Assembly: GCA_033980235.1 (NCBI GenBank)
Contig: CM067070.1
Location: forward strand, 10,169,046-10,233,045
Direction: 5' to 3'
Length of the DNA stretch: 64,000 nucleotides
DNA from: Diadema setosum
Lineage: Eukaryota > Echinodermata > Echinoidea > Diadematoida > Diadematidae
Below, one piece after another: positions 1-11,442 of this stretch (position 1 is its first letter; each line of letters opens with the position of its first letter). Under the pieces are notes generated by a model. That model was not told where the DNA came from. It made no database searches and saw only the letters and a list, made by a program, of their open reading frames with translations. Position numbers and translations under genes: made by a program.

Positions 1-718
1 ACACGATTTAAAAAAAAAAAAAAAAGAAATCGGGTTTCAACGAAGTAAAAATTCAGGCTGCAACCTTATCAACTCTGTGTGTGTGTTGTTGTTGTTGTTT
101 TTTTATTGTGTATTTCTTCGATCATAACGATTAGGATATAATTACGATGTAACGAAAGAAAAGTGCCTGTCCTGAGGACTTAGTTATGGTTATAAGTCAT
201 CTGCACTACATAAAAATTTGATTCACGTATGAAATTATGTTGAAGATAATAAATCGAACTAACAAAATAAACAAAGAAAATTCCACCTGGTCTAAGTAAA
301 TCTTCAACCATTAATTTAAAGGATGAGTATTTATCTTCAGATGGGAAATAAAAATGGGAGAACAGTAAACACCAATGTCGGAGATGATAGTACGTAACTT
401 GTGTTGAGTAATAAATGCATTTACAGATGAGTTGTGTCATAAAAATACCTTAATGCGTCTACACTCACTGTAAAACAGACTAACACATTAACGAAAATCG
501 CAATGTATTTACATTAATCAAGGCCTCTCGTGAATGCTGTCATAATACAATACAGAATTTCTATTATTGTCGTCGCACATCTAAATAGCAGACTAACTAA
601 ATTCATCTGGGGTACTGTCTACATCTTGACATCCTCAATGGGAGTATTGATAACGAATGTCTGAATATTGCACTGTTATGAATAGCTGCATAATACATTT
701 TATAAAACGAGAGCCATC
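1..718. other. AT-rich flank, no gene seen; possible distal 3' UTR of eyg
   Basis: Only short unsupported open frames occur here. A TTTATT at about 103-108 (AATAAA on the minus strand) could be a poly(A) signal for the eyg transcript. Confidence 0.4.
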
Positions 719-1355
719 AAGGCCAAGTCACACTGCCCATCCAAGTCGCATAAATGCATGAATCACGCAAGAAATTTGGTTATGCGTGCTTGTCCGTCGA
801 CAATTTTCGCTGATTTACGCGATGAAAATAACCGATGAATTGCGCAAGACCTACAAAAAGATCACGCAAGAGTCACTCACAAACCGCGCACTTTCAGCAC
901 ATAGGCACGCAAAGGACCAAAATAGGGCGAATTCGTGGTTGTATGCGACGATTGAGGTCCACGGAAAACCACGCATAATCTGCGCATTATCACTAATGAA
1001 ATGCGTATGAATCGCGCATGAACGCGATAGCGGCAACATTTTCGCGAACGAGCACTGATATTCCACTCATATATCGAGCATTGTTCATGTAAGAACTACG
1101 CAAACTACGCAAAAATAACTTAAAACAGCGCGATACTGCGGAAACTTTTACGCGAAGCCGAGTTTTGAGCTGCTCAAAACTTGGAATCGCGTAAAGCGCA
1201 GATCCGGCGCACATCGGTGGAAAACTACGAGAGTTCCACATCAGACAAACTCATGAAATGTGCACAGATCACGCATGTATCGCGTAAGGCTCGAATTTCT
1301 TAAGTGATTCAATTCAAGCGTTTACGCGACTTTTGGGCAGTGTGACCGGGCCTTT
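719..1355. repeat. Foldback element with GTCACACTGCC-type ends
   Basis: The left end AAGGCCAAGTCACACTGCCC is mirrored by GGGCAGTGTGACCGGGCCTT at the right, about 637 bp overall. The inside is unusually rich in CpG and in ACGCA/GCGCA words compared with the AT-rich flanks. The short open frames within are not credible genes. Confidence 0.72.
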
Positions 1356-1676
1356 AACGTGAATTTCTTATTTTGTTAGCAGACGACTACTCTTACCCGA
1401 CAGTACAACGGCTAAGTACTTTAGCACATACATATCTTCACATCATAATTATCTATTGTCTAGACAGGGAATGACTGAGTAGTTGGCAGACTACTGCCTG
1501 GGTTTAGCTCACTCAGACAGCACTGTCTAACCACCAGTGCAGAAGAGTTCTCTCTTTTCTCCAGGTGTAGGCCATTTCGGACCACTTGATGACACTGTCG
1601 GGTGCTGGTCAGGATATCTTGACACAATCACAAAATGTCATCCTTGGAAAACTGGGGGAGTCGTCATATCAGTGTC

Positions 1677-1991
1677 TCAGGAAGATGCGGCAGGAGAAAG
1701 AGCCTCTGACGTCACTGGTTTAAAAGCAGATGATTCTCCTGCTGTCTTCAGCAGGGATTTACAGTCCTCAGTCTGTATGGGTGTGAACGATTCGGGCCGG
1801 GAGAGGGCGCCGTACAGCGGATAGTAGGAGGGATGGTGTTCCAGGAAGCCTGCTGCTACGGCGGCAGCCGCTGCAGAGGCTGTCGTCATGGAAACGTGTT
1901 GGTATGGTAACTGGTGTTGAGATGCCATCCCCGACTGGGTCGGCAGCTTCTTATGGCGTCGCCACTTAGCACGTCGGTTGGAAAACCAGAC
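1677..1991 (-). CDS. eyg: eyg last coding exon: homeodomain recognition helix and C-terminus
   Basis: Begins [15 protein letters not shown] directly after acceptor TTTTCCAG, completing homeodomain helix 3 with Ser50. The tail of about 90 residues is rich in Ala, His, Tyr and Ser and ends at a TGA at 1677-1679. The 3' UTR probably runs into 1-1676; an AATAAA on the minus strand near 103-108 is a possible poly(A) signal, unproven. Confidence 0.95.
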   Translation of the reverse strand, partial: VWFSNRRAKWRRHKKLPTQSGMASQHQLPYQHVSMTTASAAAAAVAAGFLEHHPSYYPLYGALSRPESFTPIQTEDCKSLLKTAGESSAFKPVTSEALSPAASS

Positions 1992-4900
1992 CTGGAAAAT
2001 AATACACACATGGATGTTGTACATAATTAATGTGTGTCTTTCTAATATACAAATTAACCTGTACAGTATTGTACAAAAGAATGGCCCGAGAATGCATTTT
2101 AAAAAAAGATGCATAATGCATTGGACGAACTACAATGACGGTGCTCGGTGAACAGGCAAAACGAAACCAATAACTGTGCGATATCTTTTTTTTTTTTCGT
2201 CACCCGAATGCAATTTTAATTGCCGACTTGTCAGTTAGGCTGTCGAGTCGTCAGTTATGCTGTAAAGTATACATCGATTTTTTTTAACATTTCGAAAATT
2301 TTCTGGAAAATAATTTATTCTTGAACAACTCCATGAGGACGGTGCACTGTTTCGAAAGTGTGAATACACTGCAAGTGATAATTCTTGGAAAATAGTGTAT
2401 CAAACTATCACAACTACTTTCTGAGTGTGATGAATGTTTCGTTGAAGAAAATTCTCCTTTCCGTTGAAAGATTTACGGCGAAGATTATACCAAAAATTTA
2501 CATTGATGTGGGTTTAGAATATTAAATGGCATGTGCTTAAATCTTTCAATGTTTCGATTTTGTGATGTTGAAAGTAAGTCGGAAGATACATTATCATGGT
2601 CTCAACGTTTTGTCAAACTTCTACAAACCCAAACGCTAAATAATTGATGTCTTGACATTATTTTTACATGATTTTTGCCTAAATTGGATGGTAAATTTTA
2701 AATGAACGGACGTAATTTTTATGTCTTTTTTGTGTTTTTGATATCACGTACTTTGAGTATTGTTTCCTTTAGTTTTGGTTGTCTGTACACCATGGGCCCG
2801 TTGCATAAAAGTTACAATTATGGTAACTTTGCCATCCAAATGTAACTTCCATGGAACTCTTGATTTTGACTGGCTGTTGAGTATTGTTGCCATGGTAGTT
2901 ACCATTGGATGGCAAAGTTATCATAATTGTAACTTTTATGCAACGGGCCCCAGGTCTTGATACTCGTTTCAAGTGGCACAATAGTAATACGGAATAGTTA
3001 GCACGGTCACTGGTAGAAAATAGAGTAGATAATAGCTTAAAGGCACCAGCAGAGTTAAAAGAAGAAAAAAAGAGCCCCAAACAGGCTCTCACCTGTACCC
3101 TGGCTTCCGAGAGACTCGTCTTAGCAGCCAGCTCCTCCCTCGTCGAGACGCAAGGGTAGTGGGTGTTTGCAAACTCGCGCTCCAGCACGGCCAGTTGCGT
3201 CTGCGTGAACGTCGTCCGGCTGCGACGGAGTTTCTTGCGCTCGGCAGCCGCGGCGCACGCAGCAGCCCTCGTCATCTGTGAGCAAATATAAGAATTTTGT
3301 GGAGATATTTAAATCACTGAGCAAATTTTAACAAGCCAACGAAGACAGCAAACGCACTTGCAAACATCGTGACAAAATTGTCAGATCAACTTGAAGACAG
3401 AATAAACTGACCAGAAAGAATATAATTTATTAGCGGAAAAATGAGCAAAGAAAATGGGATTCCATCGGGATTGTAAGATGGTATTTGGGTTGACAATCTT
3501 TGTTTGTAAAATATACCTTAATCAAACGAGTGAACGTTAATGGGCAGATTATGATTGTGATGGATCTTGGTTCTGATTTAAGCAGAGATACTAAAACAAA
3601 GCCTCGAAGTCAACTCATACCTCTTTAGCCGCGGCCGCAGCAGCGGCGGCACCCTGACAGTCAAGGAGGCTCATGTTGACGAAGTCGTCCATTGAAAATG
3701 ACGTTGGAGACGTGGACGACATTGAGGACGATGTCGAAGGGAGGACGTCACGGGTGGAGGAATCCTCACGAGTTTGGACATCGATGACGTCATTCCCTGA
3801 ATCATCGTTTCGGTGAGGAGTAGTCACTGTGCAATAGTTGATATTGATCATGAGTCGAATTGTACGTCATTACAAATTCATTGACATCATTAAAATTTAT
3901 TATAATCAGAAAAGACGAGGCGAGAAAGAAAGTCATGTCCGTTATGTATGACAAACGAGCAAGGACGATTTAAATTGATACACTCAAGCGTGATTAGAAT
4001 AGCAATATATCTACAGCGTTCACCGGAAAATCTCTCCTCCCAAAACAATTAAAACAAACGACAAATTAACAAATTCCTCTCTCATCAGGATGACAAAAAA
4101 TATCTGCGTTTAATTTCGACAAATTTATTATGTCAACAGAGAACAAACTGCAAAAACATTTTGTAACAATACGAATACCAGTGAAATGTCCTTTTTGTCA
4201 CTGCAATCCGGGGTCAATTCGCTGATTATTATTGACATTATCCAAAACGTGTCAAATTCAATTTACGGGTTACATCAATTTTCTTTTTCTTTCAATAGAA
4301 TGTCAGTATAGTGTCAATTGTATGTCACAAGTGTAACCCCGCTGATACTTTGTTGTAAAATTCCCACCTCACTGGCGTCACATCCGCTCGATGTATGTCG
4401 GACTAATCTAGTGACATGATATTATTCTGAAACCTACCAGTGCCAACCGAAGCTGCCAGTGAGTCATTACAGGGAGGTGTCGGTGTGTTGCAGCAGCCTG
4501 GCCCCAACGACGGCTCGTGGCAAGACTGGTTCGTCACCGTAGAGGGCGCGCCCTTGAAATTGTCTAGGCGCAGGGCCTGTGTTACCGTTATGGGAGTGAC
4601 GAGCTGCATGCATTTAAATTTGAAGAAGAGAACATTAAAACTCTAATTCATGAACTGTTTTTGTATGTATTGAACCTTACATACAAAATAGAACATACTT
4701 TTAAAATGCAATGGTCACTCATTCCATAAACGTCTATTGATAATTCAAATATTAATATGTTTCACATATAATAATGTAAAATATATAATAATGTAAAACA
4801 TATAATACATATAATAATGTATCTTTTTTTTTCGTACAATGTTTTCTGATTTAACTGACGGTACATTAGTATTTTAATTACACTATACATTGAAACCGAA

Positions 4901-7900
4901 GAAGGACAATTTTAGGATAGTCTGCTTGAACGTTACGGTGACGTAAATGGTATGTTTCACGTAAGTGACTGGGAAAATAGAGTTCGAAGCTCTTTTTCAC
5001 TGTCTCTCTTACGTATTAATACAGCCGTAAAAAGAAATACCTCATTGAAAGAATGCATCACAATGTTCTTTGGAAAATTTTGTCAAAGCACAGCTGTTTT
5101 GTGTATTAATTTTAGCAACAATAAATTTGCAACATTATTTTCTGGCTTTCTACACAAACTTTAAAGATAGAGGTAGCGAAAACGTCAGTGGTTGAGACGC
5201 GATGCAGAAGTTAACCATCACCAAGATTACTAATGCTTACTTGACTTTTCAGACGATATGGAAAGAAGATATGACTTTCAAAACATATTACACACCGCCA
5301 CATTACTGAGGAAACCATAGTAACTGAAAAGATAGAGAGAGAAAAAAATCACGGTGTCTAGAACAAATACTACAAAAAGGAAAAGGGGTCTTACGTGCGA
5401 TCGAGAGGGGCCCGACCAGAGCTCCGGGTAGGCGCGTAAGTACGCCTGCTCAGTCACACGTGCGTATTCTGCGGCAGCGCGTTCCGCAGCTCGATTGCGC
5501 AATATGCGGTTTATCGAACTGACGCTGGGGACGGTTGACGTTGTACAAACGCCTGCATAGGATCATGAAGAGAATGAATGAATTGATCATATGTGGGTTT
5601 TTTTTTTTTCCGCAGTAGGATGTCACCACGAGATATATATATGATTTTTCAAGACTAATATTATGTTTGAACAACTCGGCTGAAAAAAAAAAAACGAAAT
5701 AAAAGATTCGGTAGGAAGTTACATCCTTGTATGTGGCTAATAGAATTTACAAGTTGAACAGTTTTCTTCTTTTGTCTATCGTAGATATTCATCCTGCCAA
5801 TGGATGGATAAAAGAACACATTGTACGTGAAAATGAAATTAATCACCTGAATATAAGCAAGGACCAGATAAAATAGAGAGAATCGATAGAGAGTAAAAAT
5901 CAACAACTAATAACTTTATTGTTAATTTTACAGTTACGATACCAATGAGGATGTTGCATGGCCGGCGGAACCGTAGGGGGCGTGGGGGCTCGGGCCCCCA
6001 CACTTTTTGTGCACCATACAAAGGAATACATAAGGTGTCATAACTTTGGGCCCCCACACTTTTTTTAACCAGGAAGTATGTAAGTGACACTAAATAGAAA
6101 TATATAGAGATCTTGAAGTGTGAGCGCAGTAAGGTAATGTCTTTCCACTGAAGACTTTTTTTTCTTGTTAGCTCATGAAACCCGGAAGTGTCCCCCCCCC
6201 CCCCCCCCACTTTTGAAAACGCTCCGCCGGCCCTTTTGTGTATACAAATAAAATGTAAAACTGTCATTTGAATGATTGTCTATAATTGCATCATTTTGCA
6301 AGAGGTTTCAAACTATGATAGCCACATTGTTTGGACTTTAGCTGTTCTTCTATAAAGGAATGCAATTGGTAATTGAGACAAAATCATAGATGAACAGCAT
6401 TTATTTTGTAAAAAATGGTGAATCGTGAAAGATGACATCATTAATAATTATGAGTTAGAATTTGTGTTATGATATCACAACTAGTATGTCGAAAAGAAAA
6501 AGCTTAGACAGGAGAAAGAATGTATAGTACATCACATCATTTATAATTCAATTCAATTCGTTTATATCCATTTCAAATCACAAGAGACAACATTAAACAT
6601 CCAGTGTTACAAGATAAAACATACAAACAATCACATAAAAAATAACAACAACATCAATGTTACAGTAATAAATTGTTACAGATTACAACAGGCAAAAGGT
6701 AAAATGGAAAACGGTGTACACATAAAAAGCCAATAAGGCCTGAAGGCGCGCTTACACCGTTGTCAAAATTATGTAAGGGTTTACATTGGAATCTAAATTC
6801 CTTTCAGAGATCATAAATCAGTTTTATACAGAAGATACACAAAATATAAACATACAACATAACAAAAAATAAAAACAGACATGAAAAAAGATGGTTAATT
6901 ACATAGTTTCAATAAAAAGACAACAGAATCTTTTTTTTGTACTGCTTCTTACATAAATGATAATTTTGCTTATTATGATTATCTAGGTTTATTGCATTAA
7001 AAAATGGACCTGTATGACGAAGAGTTTTCTTTAATTTCGTACTAGGACATTTCCATAGATGAACTTTATTGCAGCTCCGTGTATCATAAGTGTGTATACT
7101 TGAGTTTAATGCAACAGTCGGTTCTGAACTTACCATCTGCCACAAGTTTGTCTCTGATCTCCCAAGCAAAGATTGTTGGATTGTCCCTCTTCAGGCTTTC
7201 GATCTTGGCCACCACTGCTGGAGTCGCTACTTTGGGCTTGCTGCCGCCAATGGCACCGCTGCGGGTCGCCGGAGGATCGTAGAAGCGTCCAGCTGGTGAT
7301 AAGAAGAGACCCCGGGAAGAAACCTGATCTCAGTGAGCGAAGTTTGAGGCCCAGAACTTACCCCTACACAAACTCTCTACACTTTTGCACCATGCTGCAC
7401 CCATTTCGAATGTTTCCAAACTCGGAATCATACTGTTTGTCTGTCTGTTTGTCTGTTTGTTCCTCTACTCCTCCCAGGTCCTTGGTCCGATCTCCATTAA
7501 ACTTAGTGGGTGGATGCAGGTTCACCGCGAAATTGCCCTTGAGGGGTTCATGGAAAGGTCAAGGTCACTGGGGTCAAAGGTCAAACAACTTCTAATCTTC
7601 GTCAGCTGCAATAATCAGACACCCGATAGAGAGCGCTATATTGATTTCTTACTTTTCCTACCTTGGCTGCATTGGTAGATGCGGTGGCACCTCGGTATGA
7701 CATAATATTATTTCCCCAGAAATATCCTCAATGGGGATTTCCCAGGTGTAGGCCTACTTATGCTTCCAGCAAGTTTGGCCAAGATCAGACCAAGGAGTAG
7801 CGCAAAACAGTTATTTGACCTCCGTTGACCCAGTGACCTTGACCATTTCTGGGGGAGTCCCCATAGAGGATTTCTGGCACTCCACGGGTACATTGACTAG

Positions 7901-10608
7901 TATGCTCAATGAGTGGTGACTGGATTATCTATGATAATTAGTGTATTATGTGCGGCCATTATCCTAGTCAAACACGACGGGATCCCGGGGACGGGATTCG
8001 AACTCATTGACAGTTTTCTTAAATACAATTCGATTCAATTCAAATTTCATTTTTCGAAAAGAACAAAGACATTTCACTTTCCTTGGTATCAGAGAATAAG
8101 ATTTCATAAGCAAAATAAAGTAAACTGAGAAAAGTATTGTGGAAGCATGTAGTAACAATACGTTGTCATGAAAACTTAAGTGATAAAGACGAAATAACAA
8201 TACGCAAACTTTGAAAAATGGAGGGACCCACTAAAAAGACAAAGATTGTAGAATGTGGGAAATGTAGCATTTCCAGGATTTGTTTAGCTCCAAACTGATT
8301 AAGCATAAACATTTTAGAAAAAATGAAGAGTTTGTTTGCAAAAACCGATAAGTCCATATTTGTCAAATGGAGATATTTGCGATTAAAGGTCAAGAAAAAT
8401 AAAGAGAATAATAAGAAAATTTTTGCTTCTTTTGACCATAACTTCAAAAATATACCTTTATATGTAGTGACCAATATATCATTTAAAAGGTATCATTTTG
8501 TACTTTATGACAGAGACCGTACTTCAAAATCTTCAAAAATGGACTTATCGGTTTTTGCAAACAAACTCTTCAAATATATGTAACAAAATCGGTCTCGAAA
8601 TTGAAACACAATTATCTACCGCCGGCCTCAAGTGACATTATTAAGACAGATTCAATGCAGAATGAAATTTTTTGAAGTGCTGGTGCTTAATCGGTTTGGA
8701 GCTATAAACAAATCCCGGAAATGATACATTTAAGAATATTGTCAATGATTGGCCTATACTACTTGATTTTTACCAATCTGGTCTGGTATATTGTAGCTGT
8801 GACTTTCCGCAAGCAAGAAGAAATCTATTCTCATGGGAAAGCAATCGGTTACAGCTCGTTATTCCGAAGGCTCTTCAGTCTTAAGATTCGTTATTCCGAA
8901 GGTTCGTTTTTCCGAATTTCATTTTCGGATGAACAAATCTTCGGAACAACGAACCTTCGGAATAACGCCACAAATGTTCGGATTAAAGAACCCTTTTTCA
9001 TTTTCGGATTAATGAACCTCTAGGTATAGGGAATTAGCGTGTTTCGGATTAACGAACCTTCGGAATAACGAACCTTCGGAATATCGAACCTTCGGAATAA
9101 CGAACAACACCTAAGCAAGGTAGGTGTAAAAGAGGATGATCCATTTTCAGCCCGAAGGAACTCTTCTTTTTTATATTAAACATTCACGTTATGATTTACT
9201 TTATCATTAATATTTTACTGTGAATCATTGGATGCATATGGTGCATTGGGTGGATAAGACTCCTGACTTTCAATCGGAGGTCCCACCGAGTGCCTACGTC
9301 CTTAATTGGATAAGATTTTTTACACTCCATGTCTCTCTAGACCCAGGTGTATGAATAGAATACCTGGTGAATAGGTACCTGGCAAAGCAGACCTATTATC
9401 ATGTTTATTATATGTTTTCATTATCATTATTATTATCATAATTATTACTTTTATCATTATTATCATCATCATTATCAACACCATCATCATCATCATAATC
9501 ATTATTTTTATTATTGTTTCAGAATTCAATCAAATATTGAAGAGTTTGTTCGCAAAAACCGACAAGTCCATTTTTGAAGATTTTGAAGTACGGTCTCTGT
9601 CATAAAGTACAAAATAATACCTTTTAAATGATATATTGGTCACTACATATAAAGGTACATTTTTGAAGTTATGGTCAAAAGAATAAAAAAAAAATCCTAT
9701 CATTCTCTTTATTTTTCTGGACCTTTAATCGCAAATATTTCCATTTGGCAAATATGGACTTATCGGTTTTTTGCGACCAAACTCTTCACTTGATCATTAA
9801 TTATCGCCTTTCTTTCTTGCTGCTTTATCAGCATTTAGATTCAAAACAGGCAACCACTACCCCTTTGGATATAGGGACACCGACAGAGAGTTGCCACAAG
9901 ACGGCACTTTATCATAGACTTCTCATGCAATTTATAACGTACGTGATTACGATAGAGGCATAGAAATTCAAATAAGGAATTTTGCATGACATGAGATACA
10001 TTAAAAAAGTCAGTAACACAGACAGCGCGAACAAAAATAAATCAATACATTGCTTCCAAAAATGCATTTCAAAATTGGTAAACTATTGATATAGTTGTAC
10101 AAATCAATCAAAACGTCTCGCTTGCCTAATTCTGCTACAAAAATTATTCGAGTAAGTGGATTTTCAACGGCGAAAATTTTTGAAAAGATGATAGCAGTCT
10201 ATATTTTGCTCAATATGGCCGGTTAAAAACCCTAATAAAACTATCACAACCAGAGACGAAATGAGGAAAAAGGAAATTCAATGGATAAAATCTGCAGTAT
10301 ATTACTACTATAGGAAAGTCACACACACCGAATTCAGCTTCTAAGATTCTAACTGATACTGCTGTATGAAACTTTTGATCATGGTGAATGCAGCTGTCGA
10401 GCCTGTTAGTGTTAGCTGTGATTATGTCCAATCACACTTAGCTTACCAAGAAGCTTGTTTGCATATGCATGGGGTAAGAAAAACTCTCTGGAAAGATCAC
10501 ATGCACGTGCAGAACACGGCACCATGCTGACCATCCGACGCCGAAGATCCCGGGGAGAGAAGCTGCTGGGGCCCGCTGCCACAAAGCTATCGTACGGTGA
10601 TAAGTTTC
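1677..10608 (-). CDS. eyg: Pax family transcription factor, eyegone type (seven exons, N-terminus missing)
   Basis: Seven minus-strand exons (10447-10608, 7134-7292, 5395-5552, 4438-4603, 3621-3826, 3093-3275, 1677-1991) join with matching phases to about 448 residues plus stop. The order is a divergent PAI half of the paired domain, a conserved RED half ([42 protein letters not shown]), a Ser/Thr/Ala/Cys-rich linker, and a paired-type homeodomain ([20 protein letters not shown], then [17 protein letters not shown]). Ser at homeodomain position 50 marks the Pax class. From family knowledge, the HYPCV and WRRH features together with a weak PAI and strong RED half point to eyegone/Pax-eyg rather than Pax6 or Pax3/7. 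Such proteins are nuclear DNA-binding regulators, in flies acting in eye and imaginal growth. No octapeptide was seen. The N-terminal exon with the start codon was not found upstream of 10608. Confidence 0.87.
2794..2951. repeat. Palindromic MITE in eyg last intron
   Basis: GGGCCCGTTGCATAAAAG at the left is mirrored at the right. The arms continue through TTACAATTATGGTAACTTTG for about 55 bp with few mismatches around a short loop. No transposase is encoded, and spliced RNA would lose it. Confidence 0.88.
3093..3275 (-). CDS. eyg: eyg exon f: homeodomain helices 1-2
   Basis: Encodes an Ala-rich start, the basic arm [11 protein letters not shown], helix 1 ([15 protein letters not shown]), helix 2 ([11 protein letters not shown]) and the start of helix 3 (SEARVQ). 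The donor falls between homeodomain residues 46 and 47, the classic intron site of paired-class homeoboxes. Phase 0 on both sides. Confidence 0.95.
3621..3826 (-). CDS. eyg: eyg exon e: Ser/Asp-rich linker with poly-Ala
   Basis: A Ser/Thr/Asp-rich segment ([20 protein letters not shown]) followed by an eight-residue alanine run. The acceptor is TTGCACAG and the donor GAG|GTATGA. Phase 1 in and 0 out agree with neighbours. The alanine run and acidic patch are usual for activation or repression regions; no specific role can be read. Confidence 0.78.
4438..4603 (-). CDS. eyg: eyg exon d: linker, Cys/Pro-rich
   Basis: Fifty-five codons between the paired domain and homeodomain, beginning [15 protein letters not shown] and ending AASVGT. 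No known motif was seen. It is supported by acceptor ATGCAG, donor GTAGGT and phase agreement (0 in, 1 out) with both neighbours. Confidence 0.75.
5395..5552 (-). CDS. eyg: eyg exon c: end of RED subdomain
   Basis: Reads [20 protein letters not shown] followed by [20 protein letters not shown] and then a short Trp/Pro/Ser tail. [13 protein letters not shown] is the third helix region of the RED subdomain. Acceptor TATGCAG and donor GTAAGA give phase 1 in and phase 0 out. Confidence 0.92.
5960..6232. repeat. MITE-like element with GGCCGGCGGA ends and G/C runs
   Basis: GGCCGGCGGA at 5960 and TCCGCCGGCC at 6223-6232 are inverted ends. Inside are two copies of a GGGCCCCCACACTTTTT word and a run of about 19 C near 6191-6209. 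It lies in the eyg intron between exons b and c. Confidence 0.62.
6547..6725. repeat. Dispersed-repeat tail with TTCAATTCAATTCG start
   Basis: TTCAATTCAATTCGTTTATA followed by an A/C-rich stretch is a common end of dispersed repeats in marine invertebrates. A similar start recurs near 8024-8050 and 36380-36396. The boundaries are a guess. Confidence 0.35.
7134..7292 (-). CDS. eyg: eyg exon b: paired-domain linker and start of RED subdomain
   Basis: The translation runs [20 protein letters not shown] to the end at RDKLVADG. It has the invariant GAIGGSKP turn and the IFAWEIRD helix of the RED subdomain. The acceptor is a strong TCTTCTTATCACCAG and the donor is G|GTAAGT, phase 1 on both sides. 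Confidence 0.92.
7405..7960. repeat. Dispersed repeat with AAGGTCAAGGTCACTGG words, eyg intron
   Basis: Contains CTGTTTGTCTGTCTGTTTGT, GGTCAAGGTCACTGGGGTCA and a partner GTGACCTTGACCATTTCTGG in the other orientation near 7828-7850. The overlapping open frames are non-homologous to anything I know and contain these repeat words, so they are not called genes. Confidence 0.45.
7962..8010 (-). repeat. tRNA-derived SINE fragment (B box)
   Basis: On the minus strand GAGTTCGAATCCCGTCCC carries a pol III B-box (GTTCGAATCC). No complete cloverleaf can be drawn, so it is a SINE or tRNA-pseudogene remnant rather than a tRNA gene. Confidence 0.45.
8262..8730. repeat. Outer inverted-repeat element holding a nested palindromic MITE
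   Basis: AATGTAGCATTTCCAGGATT with TTTAGCTCCAAACTGATTAA at the left is matched in inverse by the stretch near 8685-8727. The 249-bp MITE at 8324-8572 lies between the arms, so it seems to have entered an older foldback element. Confidence 0.6.
8324..8572 (+). repeat. Palindromic MITE, copy 1
   Basis: Ends are TGAAGAGTTTGTTTGCAAAA and its inverse, with terminal arms of about 34 bp reading on through CCGATAAGTCCAT. A second copy lies at 9538-9788 in reverse orientation. No clear target duplication was seen. Confidence 0.85.
8847..9112 (+). repeat. TTCGGAATAACGAA repeat element, copy 1
   Basis: Dense alternation of TTCGTTATTCCGAAGG and its reverse complement. The left end is GGTTACAGCTCGTTATTCCG and the right end CGGAATAACGAACAACACC. 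It shares about 90% of its sequence by eye with the copy at 18942-19224. The flanks AAGCAATC and AAGCAAGG may be a decayed 8-bp target duplication. Confidence 0.8.
9236..9395 (+). repeat. tRNA-derived SINE
   Basis: The head TGCATTGGGTGGATAAGACT, with a tRNA-like TGACTTTCAATCGGAGGTCC, is followed by a tail ATGTCTCTCTAGACCCAGGT ... ATAGGTACCTGG. By established knowledge this GGTGTAnnAATnnGTACCTGG tail is common in tRNA-SINEs of invertebrate deuterostomes. No intact tRNA fold. Confidence 0.65.
9398..9520. repeat. ATT/ATC microsatellite
   Basis: Imperfect TTA/TCA trinucleotide repeats follow the SINE tail directly, as often seen after SINE insertions. Confidence 0.8.
9538..9788 (-). repeat. Palindromic MITE, copy 2 (inverted)
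   Basis: About 251 bp, matching the reverse complement of the copy at 8324-8572 along its full length, including the CCGTACTTCAAAATCTTC and ATATATTGGTCACTACATAT segments (either strand). The pair could fold into a 1.4-kb hairpin with the intervening DNA as loop. Confidence 0.85.
10447..10608 (-). CDS. eyg: eyg exon a: degenerate PAI subdomain
   Basis: The exon encodes a PAI-like helix set, [10 protein letters not shown] followed by [21 protein letters not shown], which aligns by pattern with the R-x-R-IV-E-M...RPCDISR...SKIL core of paired domains. The donor is CTTG|GTAAGC, phase 1. The acceptor at 10608 (CAATAG|GA) is the best guess, because other AG sites lie just downstream. Joining to the next exon gives KLL-A-GRFYD, one residue more than the usual paired-domain spacing. 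Confidence 0.7.
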
Positions 10609-11442
10609 CTATTGAAACAGAAGACCGTATTTCATTTCTCATTTTCATGTAATTTCAATACAGCTATATCCTTGACTAAGTCCTATCATTGTACTCTCCC
10701 GTGACCGAATGACAGCAAGACAATATGTGCATGATCTTCACGATCTTAAAACGAGTCCCCTACATCGTATATTGAATGCTTGTTGACAAACGATTTATCT
10801 TTGCTTGTGTCATAAATATCATGACACGTGACAAATTTCAATCCGAACAAATTTGACATCATTATTTAACAGCACCCGAAGAGATAAACAGAGACGATCT
10901 TAAAGATGGTCGTTGACACGATTTCCCACAAGGAGTCACGTGTTACTGTTGTTGTTTTTTACCTTCGTGGGTAGCAAGTGCGTTCCAGTCCCACCAAACA
11001 TGCACAGATTATTGTACATGTAATTTCAATAGATATGATTTAATGTGCATCTTGATTTTACATCTCATTGGTTTTGAAGAAAAAGAAAGAAAATGAAATA
11101 ACTGCAGTTCTTTTGTGATATTTCCCATGGAGAAAACTCTCAATTAATTTGAATTTGAATTAGAAATATGTGCAAAATCATCCATATTATGATAATTTCA
11201 CATAAGTATACCGCCAAGACATAGGAAATCAAGAATAGCGCATTCTAGGGAAAAAACGATTATTATTATTATTATCACTTGTTTTTTTTTTTTTGCTGCT
11301 AAACGGTCACTATTAAACAACTCATTTTTATAAGTAGAGTATTGCATAAAGGAGAAGGAAAGTATCAATAAGGAATTCAAGGCTTAAAATTCAAACATGT
11401 TGAGTGAAAGAAAATCAAAACGCCCACAGATCATTATTCTGT
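10609..11442. other. No gene recognised upstream of eyg exon a
   Basis: AT-rich sequence with scattered E-box-like CACGTG near 10938 (AGTCACGTGTT is a partial match). The missing eyg first exon could be here or further out; no convincing donor plus open frame was found. Confidence 0.3.

Noticed and set aside
1537..1824. 95-codon plus-strand open frame
   Set aside because: Partly antisense of the eyg last exon; the minus strand carries the homeodomain.
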